Below are positions 8,826 to 18,160 of a DNA stretch of 64,000 nucleotides, piece by piece. Position numbers and translations under genes: made by a program. Under the pieces are notes generated by a model. The model searched no databases and was not told where the DNA came from. It saw only the letters and a list, made by a program, of their open reading frames with translations. Numbering within the stretch: position 1 is the stretch's first letter; each line of letters opens with the position of its first letter. The DNA is from Melioribacter sp051488685. GTDB lineage: Bacteria > Bacteroidota > Ignavibacteria > Ignavibacteriales > Melioribacteraceae. The stretch spans positions 124,001 to 188,000 of the forward strand of contig NZ_JBPSEH010000007.1 in NCBI RefSeq assembly GCF_051488685.1, given 5' to 3'.

Positions 8826-10630
8826 AAGAACAAATTTTCGGACAGGATGTTCGAAGGCGATTATTATTTCTGGTAATAATCGCATTCTTTGTTATTTCAC
8901 TTATTCAATTGTTTAACATGCAGGTGTTACAGGGTAGCATTTATACTGCCAAAGCCAACGAAAACAGTATTAAACCAATCTATGAGACCGCACCGAGAGG
9001 TATATTTTACGACAGAAATAAAAATGTACTTGTAGGAAATAAGCCATCTTTTACATTGAGAATTACACCCGATAAGTACGACACCTCCCTTAATCGTCAT
9101 TTAGAAACCATGCTCGGTTTCGATAAAGGCTATATCAAAAGTCTGCTCAAAAAGAACAGACATATGTCGCCTTACGTACCAATCAGAATAGCGAAAAATG
9201 TAGATTACAAAGTTATAGCCTGGTACGAAGAAAATTCGGAAAAGCTGCCTGGTGTCGATTATGTAATCGAAATGCGCAGAGACTATTCTTTTGGAGTTCG
9301 GGGATCTCATCTATTTGGATACTTGAGAGAAATCAATAAAAACCTGTTGGACAAAATGACTGGTTATAGTTTAGGAGATGAAATTGGTTACGTTGGTATA
9401 GAAAAAAAATATGAATCAGTACTCCGCGGTGAAAAAGGCATAAAATACCTATTGGTCGATTCTCATCAAAAAACAATCGGCAGATACAATTCCGGTAAAA
9501 GCGATGTAGCTCCCATTAAGGGATTCGATCTAATGCTTACAATCGATAAATATACCCAGCAAGTTGCCGAGTCGTTGTTTACAGATAAACGAGGTGCTCT
9601 TGTTGCAATTGAACCTGGCACAGGCGAAATTTTGGCTATGGTTAGTTCACCTATGTACGATCTGGAAAATTTCTCTTCAATGGATTTTTCGAAGGTTTGG
9701 AAAGAACTCAATGAAGACGAGGATAAACCCTTGTTTAACAGGGCGACAATGTCAATCTATTCACCGGGCTCTACATTTAAAATGGTTTCGGCAATAGCTG
9801 GAATTGAAGAAGGGATAATAACTGAAAAGAGTCGCTTCTATTGTAATAGCGGTTACTATTTTGGAAATCGTTTCTTTAAATGTCTCCATTATCACGGCAG
9901 TGTTGATCTTATAACTTCAATTGAGAAATCGTGTAATGCATACTATTATCAACTGGCTCTTAAAGTTGGTCTTGATAATTGGTCGAAGTATGCGGCTAAA
10001 TTAGGTTTCGGAAGGAAAACCGGAATTGATATAGGAGAAGAAACTGCCGGCTTATTGCCGACAAAAAAATATTATGAACATGCTTTCGGCAAAGATCGGT
10101 GGCCAAAAGGAATTTTGTTGAGCTTGGGTATCGGGCAAGGCGAGCTCAGTGTTACACCTCTCCAGTTAGCACAATATGTAGCACTAATTGCAAACTATGG
10201 TAAATCTGCAAAGCCGCATCTGGTTAAAGGCTTCTACAAAAAAGGAGTATTCCAGAAAATTGAACCTGAATATTATGATGCTGGAATTAGTAAAAGTACT
10301 TTTGATATAGTTAGAAATGCGATGTATCTCGTAGTCAACGGAGCTGGCACAGCAACTAATATTAGATTGCCGGATGTAAAAATTGCAGGTAAAACCGGTA
10401 CAGCTCAAAATCCTCATGGCGATGACCATTCCATCTTTATTGGTTTTGCGCCGTATGAAAATCCTAAAATTGCTGTTGCTGTGGTAGTTGAAAATGCTGG
10501 CTATGGTAGCACTGTTGCCGCTCCGATTGCACGGGACGTAATTAAAGCTTATCTAAAAAATCGTATTGAAAAAGAGAAAAAAATAATAAAAAATGAAATC
10601 GTCGCAGGAGTGAGCAAAATTGAAAATTGA
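8822..10630 (+). CDS. mrdA: Penicillin-binding protein 2 (elongasome transpeptidase)
   Basis: PBP2 cross-links new glycan strands during side-wall growth, in complex with RodA. There is one N-terminal membrane segment (about 14-34), then a dimerisation/pedestal domain containing the RG motif APRGIFYDRN. The transpeptidase domain has the active-site S317-T-F-K, the SCN triad and KTG near 524-526. Length 602 is normal. It overlaps mreD by four bases and rodA by eleven. Confidence 0.96.
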   Translation: MKEQIFGQDVRRRLLFLVIIAFFVISLIQLFNMQVLQGSIYTAKANENSIKPIYETAPRGIFYDRNKNVLVGNKPSFTLRITPDKYDTSLNRHLETMLGFDKGYIKSLLKKNRHMSPYVPIRIAKNVDYKVIAWYEENSEKLPGVDYVIEMRRDYSFGVRGSHLFGYLREINKNLLDKMTGYSLGDEIGYVGIEKKYESVLRGEKGIKYLLVDSHQKTIGRYNSGKSDVAPIKGFDLMLTIDKYTQQVAESLFTDKRGALVAIEPGTGEILAMVSSPMYDLENFSSMDFSKVWKELNEDEDKPLFNRATMSIYSPGSTFKMVSAIAGIEEGIITEKSRFYCNSGYYFGNRFFKCLHYHGSVDLITSIEKSCNAYYYQLALKVGLDNWSKYAAKLGFGRKTGIDIGEETAGLLPTKKYYEHAFGKDRWPKGILLSLGIGQGELSVTPLQLAQYVALIANYGKSAKPHLVKGFYKKGVFQKIEPEYYDAGISKSTFDIVRNAMYLVVNGAGTATNIRLPDVKIAGKTGTAQNPHGDDHSIFIGFAPYENPKIAVAVVVENAGYGSTVAAPIARDVIKAYLKNRIEKEKKIIKNEIVAGVSKIEN

Positions 10631-11849
10631 TTATGAATTAAACGATCGATTCGATATTTTATTTTTTGTATCTATTTTTCTTTTAATATTATTTGGATTG
10701 GCTGCAATTTACAGTTCAACTGCAAATCATCCTACTGCGTCACAGAATTTCGAGAAGCAGTTAGTATTTAGTTTAATTTCTTTGCTTGCATTTCTGGTAA
10801 TTTATAATCTTCCAGAACAAGTTTTCAAAAATATGGCTTTATCTTTTTATGTGGTTTCGTTATTAATGTTGGTTGTGGTTTTATTTGCAGGGAAGACTGT
10901 CTATGGTGCCCGGAGCTGGCTCGATTTTGGCCCAATTGGATTTCAACCCTCTGAATTTGCAAAAATTGGAATAATACTGGGCATATCCTACTGGATATCT
11001 TACAAAGAGAGGGATATAAATAACATTAAAGATATAGCAATAGCAATTGGTATCGGGTTTTTCCCGGCATTACTGATATTATTGGAACCAGACACGGGTA
11101 CTTCAATAATATTTATCATACTTACCATTTCAATTGTCTACTGGAGCGGCATAAGTTTGTTTGCACTATTCGTTGTACTTTCACCTATAGTTGTTGTTTT
11201 TGCTTCGTTACTTGGACCCGTATACTTTATAATTTCACTAATAGCAGTAATTATAGCCCTCATTATTTTTAAGAGAGATTTGTTCAACAGTATAGCCATT
11301 TTTATGCTGAATTTAGGAGCGTCCTTCTTTTTCGAATACGGTTTCCGTTTATTAAAACCTCATCAGCAAAAGAGAATTGAAACATTTATTAATCCCTATG
11401 CAGATCCACTTGGCGCAGGTTATAATGCATTGCAGGCAAAACTTGCAATTGGTTCTGGCGGCTTATTCGGTAAAGGTTTTATGCAGGGCAACCAGACACA
11501 GTTACGTTTTATACCAGAACAATGGACCGACTTTATCTATTGTGTGATAGGCGAGGAGTTCGGCTTTATTGGAAGCACAATTGTATTACTCCTTTTCTTT
11601 ATAGTTTTTATGAGACTGCTATATTTTGCGTCTGTATCTAAAGATAAATTCGGCTCGCTAATAATTATTGGAACATTGTCACTTTATTTTTCCCATTTTG
11701 CCATTAATATCGGGATGAATCTGGGTATAACACCAGTGATTGGGATTCCGTTACCATTTTTAAGTTACGGTGGTAGCTCTTTGTTGGTAAATATGGTTTT
11801 AGCTGGAATTGTAATGAACGTCTATAAAAACAGAAAATTACATACTTGA
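10620..11849 (+). CDS. rodA: Peptidoglycan glycosyltransferase RodA (SEDS family)
   Basis: RodA polymerises lipid II into glycan strands together with PBP2. The 409 residues carry about ten membrane segments. The SEDS signatures are present: GARSWLDFGPIGFQPSEFAK, FLEPDTGTS-like LLEPDTGTS, and near the end ITPVIGIPLPFLSYGGSS. The start is TTG at 10620, inside the last codons of mrdA, with CAGGAG about ten bases before it; no better start exists and the N terminus looks complete. An unusually long hydrophobic stretch occupies the middle, about 170-230. Confidence 0.95.
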   Translation: MKIDYELNDRFDILFFVSIFLLILFGLAAIYSSTANHPTASQNFEKQLVFSLISLLAFLVIYNLPEQVFKNMALSFYVVSLLMLVVVLFAGKTVYGARSWLDFGPIGFQPSEFAKIGIILGISYWISYKERDINNIKDIAIAIGIGFFPALLILLEPDTGTSIIFIILTISIVYWSGISLFALFVVLSPIVVVFASLLGPVYFIISLIAVIIALIIFKRDLFNSIAIFMLNLGASFFFEYGFRLLKPHQQKRIETFINPYADPLGAGYNALQAKLAIGSGGLFGKGFMQGNQTQLRFIPEQWTDFIYCVIGEEFGFIGSTIVLLLFFIVFMRLLYFASVSKDKFGSLIIIGTLSLYFSHFAINIGMNLGITPVIGIPLPFLSYGGSSLLVNMVLAGIVMNVYKNRKLHT

Positions 11850-11856
11850 GGTACTT

Positions 11857-12393
11857 ATGATTCTTTCAGATAAAAAAATATTAGAAGAAATAGAAAGAGG
11901 GAATATTGTCATTGAACCTTTCAAACGTGAAAATCTGGGCTCGAATAGTTATGATGTTCACCTCGGGAAGTGGTTGGGTGTGTATAAAGATGATATACTT
12001 GATGCCAAAAAACATAATGAAATTGTTCTATTCGAAATACCGGACGAGGGTTTTATTCTTCTTCCGTCAAAGTTATATCTCGGCGTTACGGAAGAGTACA
12101 CGGAAACTTATAATTATGTGCCATTCCTCGAAGGTAAATCGAGCATCGGCCGTTTAGGTATTGATATTCATTCCACAGCAGGCAAAGGCGACGAGGGCTT
12201 TTGTAATACATGGACACTTGAAATAAGTGTAAAACAACCTGTAAGAATCTATGCTGGAATGCCAATAGGACAGATTATTTATTTCAAATTAGACGGCCAG
12301 GTTGAAGTTTCATATAATAAAAAATCTTCCGCTAAGTATAATAAGCGTACTGTATATCCCGTTGAATCGATGATGTTCAAGAACTTTAAATAA
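11857..12393 (+). CDS. dcd: dCTP deaminase
   Basis: Dcd turns dCTP into dUTP, feeding thymidylate synthesis. The 178-residue trimeric-fold protein shows GKSSIGRLG (substrate loop Ser and Arg) and STAGKGDEGFCNTWTLEI, where the Glu of TLE is the catalytic base. The residues that distinguish plain deaminases from bifunctional dCTP deaminase/dUTPase forms cannot be decided by eye. GAGG lies eight bases before the ATG. It follows rodA by seven bases and precedes pyrF by twelve, so it is probably transcribed with the cell-shape genes. Confidence 0.93.
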   Translation: MILSDKKILEEIERGNIVIEPFKRENLGSNSYDVHLGKWLGVYKDDILDAKKHNEIVLFEIPDEGFILLPSKLYLGVTEEYTETYNYVPFLEGKSSIGRLGIDIHSTAGKGDEGFCNTWTLEISVKQPVRIYAGMPIGQIIYFKLDGQVEVSYNKKSSAKYNKRTVYPVESMMFKNFK

Positions 12394-12405
12394 AATGAGA
12401 TATAA

Positions 12406-13197
12406 ATGACTGCCCAGGAAAAATTATATAATAAAATAAACTCAGGCCTCCATGTTTGTGTAGGTCTTGATACTGATTTGTCTAAAATACCAGAATACTT
12501 TAAGAAGGAACCGAATCCTATACTGGCTTTTAATAAAACTGTAATTGAAAATACGTATGAATATGCTGCAGCGTATAAAATTAATTTTGCTTTCTATGAA
12601 AAAGATGGATTAGAGGGAGTAAGAAATTTGCTCGAAACAATAAAATTGATACCTGAAGATATACTTATTATAGCCGATGCAAAAAGAGGGGATATCGGTA
12701 ACACTTCCCATTTTTACGCCGAATCGATCTTTAATTATTTTAAGTGTGATGCCATCACACTTCACCCTTATATGGGATTTGATTCACTTCAACCTTTTTT
12801 CGAATTTGAAAATAAATTAAATTTTGTATTAGCTCTTACCTCAAACCCGGGTTCTGAAGATTTTGAAAAGCTAAAACTTGCAGATGGTAGATTTTTATTT
12901 AACGTTGTTATTGAAAAACTGAATAAGTGGAATATCCGTAATAATATAGGACTTGTATTTGGTGCTACCAATCCATTGGAACTTCGTAATGCTATCGATT
13001 CATTTGACAATATGCCTGTGCTATTGCCTGGCGTAGGTGTTCAAGGAGGAAGTTACGAAGAGGTGGTGTCGATATTCAGAAATAAAGGAAAGCGCAATTT
13101 CATTGTAAATATTAGTCGAGGATTGCTTTATTGCGATCAAACTGATAAATTTCCAGAAACATTGAGAGAGAAAATAATAAGCTATATCAATTTATAA
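12406..13197 (+). CDS. pyrF: Orotidine 5'-phosphate decarboxylase (subfamily 2)
   Basis: PyrF converts OMP to UMP, the last step of pyrimidine synthesis. The active-site array D-A-K-R-G-D (IADAKRGDIGNTS, near residues 87-99) carries the conserved Lys and two Asp. The 263-residue length and features such as AYKINFAFYE place it in the longer bacterial subfamily 2. It is the last gene of the 4326-13197 run. No terminator is obvious in the following 80 bases. Confidence 0.95.
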   Translation: MTAQEKLYNKINSGLHVCVGLDTDLSKIPEYFKKEPNPILAFNKTVIENTYEYAAAYKINFAFYEKDGLEGVRNLLETIKLIPEDILIIADAKRGDIGNTSHFYAESIFNYFKCDAITLHPYMGFDSLQPFFEFENKLNFVLALTSNPGSEDFEKLKLADGRFLFNVVIEKLNKWNIRNNIGLVFGATNPLELRNAIDSFDNMPVLLPGVGVQGGSYEEVVSIFRNKGKRNFIVNISRGLLYCDQTDKFPETLREKIISYINL

Positions 13198-13280
13198 AAT
13201 TGTGGATTTTACTAAAATAATATCTTAATTTTATAAGCAATCGAATCATCAGTTCATTCTCAATTAAAATTGGCGGACCA

Positions 13281-14765
13281 ATGGGTTCAGAATCAAAATT
13301 TCATGAAGGGTATCTCTACGAAATCTGGCAGAAATTAGATCACAACACAATTCTTGAAACACTTAACGGAGAAGAAATTGCAGTCCTCGACTGTGGTACA
13401 CCAAACCATGAGTCTGCCGGCCCGGATTTTAAAAATGCCAGAATCAGAATAGGCAATCTGACATATGTTGGTGATATTGAAATCGACTATGACTATGCAG
13501 ATTGGAAACTTCATGGACATAATATCGACAGTAAATACAATAGCGTTATACTCCACGTTACATTCGAAAATAAAAATAATCATGGATATGTTTATACGAG
13601 AAGCGGACGTAAAATTCCCTCGATTACAATAGCAAGTTTAATTAGCAGCGATGAGGTTAAAAAGATTAAAGAAACACACTCCGAAGAAAAGAATAATATT
13701 TCAGGCATTCTCAAGTGTTCTGCAGTTGCGTTAAATGCGCCCGCCGAATTGCGTAATTCACATTTGTACAAGTTGGGAATTGAACGTTTTAACAAAAAAT
13801 GCAATAAAATTTATGAACGTCTGAAAGAGATTCAATTTTTGAAGGATGCAGGTATTAAAGAGCCGGTCGTTGGTTATGATTTAACGGAAGAATTTCAGAA
13901 AAGAGAATTTCATTATAATGATTTCCATCGTAAAGATGTTTGGCAGCAATTATTATACGAGTTGCTATTCGAAGCGTTGGGTTATTCGAAAAATAAAAAT
14001 CCAATGGTTGCTCTGGCGAGAAAAGCCGATATAGAATTCCTTTTGAAGATTGAAAAAGACGGCATATTAGTACAAAAATACGAGTCGGCTCTTCTGCATA
14101 TCTCCGGGTTGCTTAATTCACTTCCCAAAGTTATTGATGAAGACACAACTGATTATCTGGATAAATCCAGGTTATACTGGGATTCCATTAAACCTTTTTA
14201 TGACGGTGACTATTTGGAAAATAATCAGTGGCAATTTTTTAGAATCCGTCCGCAGAATTTTCCAACTGTTAGAATTGCAGGCGGAGCCAGAATTATTTAT
14301 CAATTGTTGCATAACGATTTGATTGGAATTATTATTAAAAAGATCAGGGAGATTCATAATCTCAGTGTACTTATAAATTCAATAAGGTCGCTCTTTGTAA
14401 TAAAATCAGACGGATACTGGAAACGACATTATGTATTATTGGGCGAGCCATCATCGACTGAAATAAAATATTTTGTGGGAGTTTCGCGTGCCGATGAAAT
14501 AATGATTAATGTTATACTACCATACTTCGCAGTTTATTTTAAGATATACGGACACGAGCAACTGACAGATAAATTAGTAAAAACATATGGAATTTATGAA
14601 CAAAGGGATGAGAATCAGGTAATTCATAATGTGGCCAATGCTTTAGGAATGCAAGATAAAATTAAGAAAACGGTATATGCACAGGGAATGATAGACTTAT
14701 TTAGGAATTATTGCTCTAAAAATAAATGCCTCGAATGTGAGATCGGTAAAGTTGTATTCGAATAA
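13281..14765 (+). CDS. DUF2851 family protein
   Basis: The protein resembles the DUF2851 family, which is common in Bacteroidota and their relatives and has no known function. The recognisable part is the N terminus (SKFHEGYLYEIWQ, then NHESAGPDFKNARIRIG and GDIEIDYDYADWKLHGH). The pattern of acidic residues around beta strands (PDF, DIEI, HVTFE) is reminiscent of nuclease-like folds, but this is only a visual impression. The C terminus has four Cys (YCSKNKCLECEIG), possibly a metal site. It ends two bases before the convergent bifunctional-nuclease gene. Confidence 0.8.
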   Translation: MGSESKFHEGYLYEIWQKLDHNTILETLNGEEIAVLDCGTPNHESAGPDFKNARIRIGNLTYVGDIEIDYDYADWKLHGHNIDSKYNSVILHVTFENKNNHGYVYTRSGRKIPSITIASLISSDEVKKIKETHSEEKNNISGILKCSAVALNAPAELRNSHLYKLGIERFNKKCNKIYERLKEIQFLKDAGIKEPVVGYDLTEEFQKREFHYNDFHRKDVWQQLLYELLFEALGYSKNKNPMVALARKADIEFLLKIEKDGILVQKYESALLHISGLLNSLPKVIDEDTTDYLDKSRLYWDSIKPFYDGDYLENNQWQFFRIRPQNFPTVRIAGGARIIYQLLHNDLIGIIIKKIREIHNLSVLINSIRSLFVIKSDGYWKRHYVLLGEPSSTEIKYFVGVSRADEIMINVILPYFAVYFKIYGHEQLTDKLVKTYGIYEQRDENQVIHNVANALGMQDKIKKTVYAQGMIDLFRNYCSKNKCLECEIGKVVFE

Positions 14766-14766
14766 A

Positions 14767-15384
14767 CTAATTATTCCCTTTTAATCTATTTATTTCGTCG
14801 CGTAATTTAGCAGCTCTTTCGTAATCCTCTTTTTCAATAGCTTCTCTTAATTGATCCTGCAACTCGGCTAATCTTCCTTCTTTCGATAGAGGTTTCTTTT
14901 CGGGCATTGGCTTTGGTTCTTCAAATTCATCATCATCTTCTTCTTCTGGATTTGTACTTTCCTCTAAGTCTTCACTTGAAGGAACGAAAGAAGCTAATCT
15001 CATAACGTCTTCCGAAACATAGATAGGCGAACCAGTTCTAACTGCAAGAGCAATTGCATCGCTTGGACGGGAATCGATTTCATGCGTTAAAGATGAGACT
15101 TCAAGTTTTATTTTGGCATAAAATGTATTGTCTCTTAATTCGTCTATTAGAACTTCGGTAACACTAGCTCCTAAGTGGTCTAAAAGAATTTTCATTAAAT
15201 CGTGTGTTAATGGACGCGGTGCTTTAATTCCTTCAATTTCAAGGGCAATCGATTGGGCTTCGAAAGAACCAATGATTATTGGTAACCTACGTAAACCATA
15301 AACTTCTTTTAATAAGAGGGCATAAGCCCCTCCAGTAGAGGGGCTGGCAGATAATCCTAATATTTCAACTTGAACTTTATCCAT
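14767..15384 (-). CDS. Bifunctional nuclease family protein (DUF151) with UVR motif
   Basis: The first 130 residues are the BFN/DUF151 domain (GAYALLLKEVYGLRRLPIIIG, then SRPSDAIALAVRTGSPIYV), a family in which some members are reported to have DNase and RNase activity. An acidic linker follows (about 138-160), then a C-terminal UVR motif (AIEKEDYERAAKLRDEINRL), the coiled-coil element that UvrB and UvrC use to interact. It starts two bases after the etfA stop and is probably the third gene of the etfB-etfA-bfn operon, a recurring neighbour pair in related genomes as far as I recall. Confidence 0.88.
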   Translation of the reverse strand: MDKVQVEILGLSASPSTGGAYALLLKEVYGLRRLPIIIGSFEAQSIALEIEGIKAPRPLTHDLMKILLDHLGASVTEVLIDELRDNTFYAKIKLEVSSLTHEIDSRPSDAIALAVRTGSPIYVSEDVMRLASFVPSSEDLEESTNPEEEDDDEFEEPKPMPEKKPLSKEGRLAELQDQLREAIEKEDYERAAKLRDEINRLKGNN

Positions 15385-15386
15385 AG

Positions 15387-16358
15387 TTAAGAATTCTTAA
15401 TTTTTTTAATTTCTTCAATCATAGCAGGAACAATTTCAAAAAGGTCACCGACAATTCCATAATCTGCAATTTGAAAAATTGGAGCGTCTTTGTCTTTGTT
15501 AATTGCAACAATATACTTAGATGATCTCATCCCTGCAAGATGTTGAATTGCACCAGAAATGCCGAGCGCAATATATAGTGTTGGCGAAACCGTCTTGCCA
15601 GTTTGGCCAACTTGTTCACCATGCGGTCGCCACCCGGCATCCACAACTGCTCTGGAAGCTCCCGTTGCCGCTCCTAACAACTCGGCTAACTCTTCAACAA
15701 GTTTGAAATTTTCTGGCGCTTTCATACCTCTTCCACCGGATACTATAATATCAGCTTCGGCCACATCAAGTTTAGTATCTGATTTTATTATTTCAACTAC
15801 TTTTGTTCTAATATTTGGGTTTTCTACGCCTTTTACTTCTATTGTGGCAGCTTGTTCCGTAATTTTTTCTGCCTTGAACACATTTGGTCTAAGAGTAAAA
15901 ATCTTCTTATCGGATTTAATTTTAACATCTGTTAAAGCTTTTCCTGCGTATACGGGTCTTGTAGCAATAATTTCGCCGTTATCTACCTTCCAATCGATAA
16001 CGTCATTGACAATCCCACAATCAAGTTTCGCGGCTATGCGCGGTGCCAGATCCCTTCCCATCGATGTGGCTGAAAAAATTATTATTTGAGCATCGATTGA
16101 TTTAATCAAATCCAGGAGCGAATCTGTATAAGCGCTGGATGAATAGTTTGCAAGCTGTTCGTTTTTTATGTGATAAACCTTACTTAGTCCGTAATTCCCT
16201 GCAAAATCTGGATTCTCAACTTCACTGCCAATAACCACACCTTCAACTTCTGCATTCAAGTCCTTAGATAGTTTCCACGCAGCAACGGAGACTTCATATG
16301 AAGATTTTTTAATTTGTCCATCTCTTTGTTCGAGAAAAACTAGAATTTTATTTGCCAT
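15387..16358 (-). CDS. etfA: Electron transfer flavoprotein alpha subunit
   Basis: EtfA binds FAD and, with EtfB, carries electrons from acyl-CoA dehydrogenases to a membrane quinone reductase. The C-terminal FAD-binding part is clear: GGRGM, ELAELLGAATGASRAVVDAGW, HGEQVGQTGKTVSP and LYIALGISGAIQHLAGM. Length 323 is usual. An AGGTGAC Shine-Dalgarno precedes the ATG. It follows etfB by nine bases. Whether the pair is of the electron-bifurcating kind cannot be settled by reading. A possible membrane partner is the Fe-S oxidoreductase at 54922-56928. Confidence 0.95.
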   Translation of the reverse strand: MANKILVFLEQRDGQIKKSSYEVSVAAWKLSKDLNAEVEGVVIGSEVENPDFAGNYGLSKVYHIKNEQLANYSSSAYTDSLLDLIKSIDAQIIIFSATSMGRDLAPRIAAKLDCGIVNDVIDWKVDNGEIIATRPVYAGKALTDVKIKSDKKIFTLRPNVFKAEKITEQAATIEVKGVENPNIRTKVVEIIKSDTKLDVAEADIIVSGGRGMKAPENFKLVEELAELLGAATGASRAVVDAGWRPHGEQVGQTGKTVSPTLYIALGISGAIQHLAGMRSSKYIVAINKDKDAPIFQIADYGIVGDLFEIVPAMIEEIKKIKNS

Positions 16359-16367
16359 AAGTCACCT

Positions 16368-17114
16368 TTAGATAACTTTTACTTCTTCTTTTAACAGTCG
16401 GATTAATTCGGGTACAGCTGTAGCATCTGTTCCGATAATTCTGCCAGGTTGTTTTGCCGGCGGCTTTCTCATGCTGATAATTTCGGTATAGTTTAAGCAA
16501 CTTTCAGGAATCTTTTCATCGATTATTTTTTTCTTTGCAGCCATAATACCTTTAAGCGATGCATAACGCGGTTCGTTCAAACCTTTTTGAGTTGTTATAA
16601 CCACCGGTAATTCTGTTTCAACAATTTCTCGCCCGCCTTCAATTTCTCTCTCTGCTCTGACTTTATTTCCATCGATTTCCAAGCCGACAACAACTGATAC
16701 CGAATTGTACCCAAGCAACTCAGCGCACATCTGGCCTACAGCTCCGTTATCATAATCGACCGATTGTTTACCGAAGAAAACTATTTCCGCATTCTGAACT
16801 TTAATTTCGGTTGCTAAAATTTTAGCAACGGAAAGGGAGTCGTATATTTCATCTGTTTTTAGTAATACAGCATTATCTATGCCCATCGCAAGAGCTTTTT
16901 TAATCGATTCTTTGTTGTTGTCGTTACCCAAACTTATTACAACAGTTTCGCCTCCCACTTTTTCTTTTGTTTTTAAAGCTTCTTCTACGGCAAATTCGTC
17001 ATAAGGATTTACGACAAAGGTCACACCTGCAGTGTCAATTGATTTATTGTCTTGGCCGACACTAATTTTTGAGGCAGTATCTGGTACATGATTAAGACAA
17101 ACGGCTATTTTCAT
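16368..17114 (-). CDS. etfB: Electron transfer flavoprotein beta subunit
   Basis: EtfB is the AMP-binding small subunit of ETF. The typical beginning (MKIAVCLNHVPD) and NPYDEFAVEEAL, together with QSVDYDNGAVGQMCAELLG, identify it. The recognition-loop region (ARGLNEPRYASLKGIMAAKK-like stretch near 190-210) contacts partner dehydrogenases in studied ETFs. The ATG at 17114 follows AGGAGG. It is the first gene of the minus-strand etfB-etfA-bfn run, downstream of rpmB and its terminator. Confidence 0.95.
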   Translation of the reverse strand: MKIAVCLNHVPDTASKISVGQDNKSIDTAGVTFVVNPYDEFAVEEALKTKEKVGGETVVISLGNDNNKESIKKALAMGIDNAVLLKTDEIYDSLSVAKILATEIKVQNAEIVFFGKQSVDYDNGAVGQMCAELLGYNSVSVVVGLEIDGNKVRAEREIEGGREIVETELPVVITTQKGLNEPRYASLKGIMAAKKKIIDEKIPESCLNYTEIISMRKPPAKQPGRIIGTDATAVPELIRLLKEEVKVI

Positions 17115-17215
17115 TTATCCTCCTAATAATTCTATAGGACATTTAAATATATAACGGTGAGTCGAAAAATCAAAAATCAATATACTAAAAAACTATTGAG
17201 AAGCATATTTAAAAT

Positions 17216-17244
17216 AAAAAAAGAGGCTTAAAAAAGCCTCTTTT
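17216..17244 (-). terminator. Rho-independent terminator after rpmB
   Basis: AAAAGAGGCTT at 17219-17229 pairs perfectly with AAGCCTCTTTT at 17234-17244 around an AAAA loop. Read on the minus strand, the stem is followed by further T residues (plus-strand A run 17216-17220). It lies 28 bases past the rpmB stop and separates it from etfB. The symmetric A/T flanks could let it work in both directions. Confidence 0.9.
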
Positions 17245-17271
17245 GAAACACAAAGAAAAAAATATTTTTAA

Positions 17272-17511
17272 TTATCGAACTTTGATTTTACCGGAAGTAA
17301 TCAACTTAGCCAATTCGCCGGTACCATTTTTTGCCAATGTTCTCAGTGCGCTTGTGGTCAATTTAACTGTAACAAATCTGTTGAGTTCTTTAACCCAGAT
17401 TCTCTTTTTCTGCAAATTTGGCAAAAATCTTCTTTTTGTTCTATTGTGAGCGTGCGAAATATTATGACCACTTACGGGACCAACTCCTGTAACTTGACAT
17501 CTACGCGCCAT
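17272..17511 (-). CDS. rpmB: 50S ribosomal protein L28
   Basis: L28 is a small protein of the large ribosomal subunit. It reads MARRCQVTG at the start, then GHNISHAHNRTKRRFLPNLQ and the C-terminal KLITSGKIKVR, all typical. An in-frame ATG four codons upstream (17523) is ignored, because the internal ATG gives the family start and is preceded by GAGGAT. A TAAATTTG box at 17543-17550 (minus strand) fits the -7 promoter element seen elsewhere in the window. It is a single-gene unit with its own terminator. Confidence 0.95.
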   Translation of the reverse strand: MARRCQVTGVGPVSGHNISHAHNRTKRRFLPNLQKKRIWVKELNRFVTVKLTTSALRTLAKNGTGELAKLITSGKIKVR

Positions 17512-17589
17512 TTTTATCCTCATTATTCATTATTATGAGATGCAAATTTAATAATTTATTTTTAATTATAAAAAGGCTCGGGTGAAAAA

Positions 17590-18078
17590 TTATTTGCGGT
17601 TTCCAAGCTCGCTATCGAGAAAGAGTAAACCGCTTTTCTGGTCGCCAATAAATTTCATTTTTTCGACTATCGATTTAACAGAAGCTACTTCTTCAACTTG
17701 CTCATTTACAAACCATTGCAGGAAATTTGCAGTAGCAAAGTCATTTTCATCATCGGCTAATTTTGCCAGCTCGTTAATTTTATTTGTAATGTGAAGTTCA
17801 TGTTTTAATGCGTCTTCGAATGCCTCGAGAGGAGTGTTCCATTCAGTTTTCGGTTTATCGAGTTGTTCCAGATTCACTTTTTTACCGACTTCATTTAGGT
17901 AATCAAAAATTTTCATTGCGTGTCCATATTCTTCTAAGGATTGTTTTTTCATCCAGTTTGCAAAACCATGCCAATTTTCTACTTCGAAATATGATGCCAT
18001 TGATAAATATAGATATGAAGAAAAGAATTCTTCTTTAACCTGGTTATTAAGAGATTTTGCCATTTTTTCTGAAATCAT
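17590..18078 (-). CDS. ftnA: Ferritin
   Basis: This is a non-haem bacterial ferritin that oxidises and stores iron in a 24-subunit shell. The four-helix bundle shows the ferroxidase ligands: Glu in EEFFSSYLYLSMASYFE (first helix), the E-x-x-H pattern in SLEEYGHAMKIFDYL (Glu and His), and a Glu/Gln in the WFVNEQVEEV helix. Length 162 is normal. GAGGTG lies seven bases before the ATG. It is divergent from the glycosyltransferase at 18161, with an 82-base AT-rich gap. Confidence 0.94.
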   Translation of the reverse strand: MISEKMAKSLNNQVKEEFFSSYLYLSMASYFEVENWHGFANWMKKQSLEEYGHAMKIFDYLNEVGKKVNLEQLDKPKTEWNTPLEAFEDALKHELHITNKINELAKLADDENDFATANFLQWFVNEQVEEVASVKSIVEKMKFIGDQKSGLLFLDSELGNRK

Positions 18079-18160
18079 TTTACACCTCTTTTTTTTGTAA
18101 ATAAATTTTTTTTACTATTAACAAATTTAAGTAAATTTAGTTCATTATCATGAGATATTT

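Noticed and set aside
15559..16089. 176-codon open frame on the + strand over etfA
   Set aside because: It lies wholly antisense to a clear etfA gene, has no ribosome site and its Ser/Ala/Ile-rich product looks like a frame shadow.
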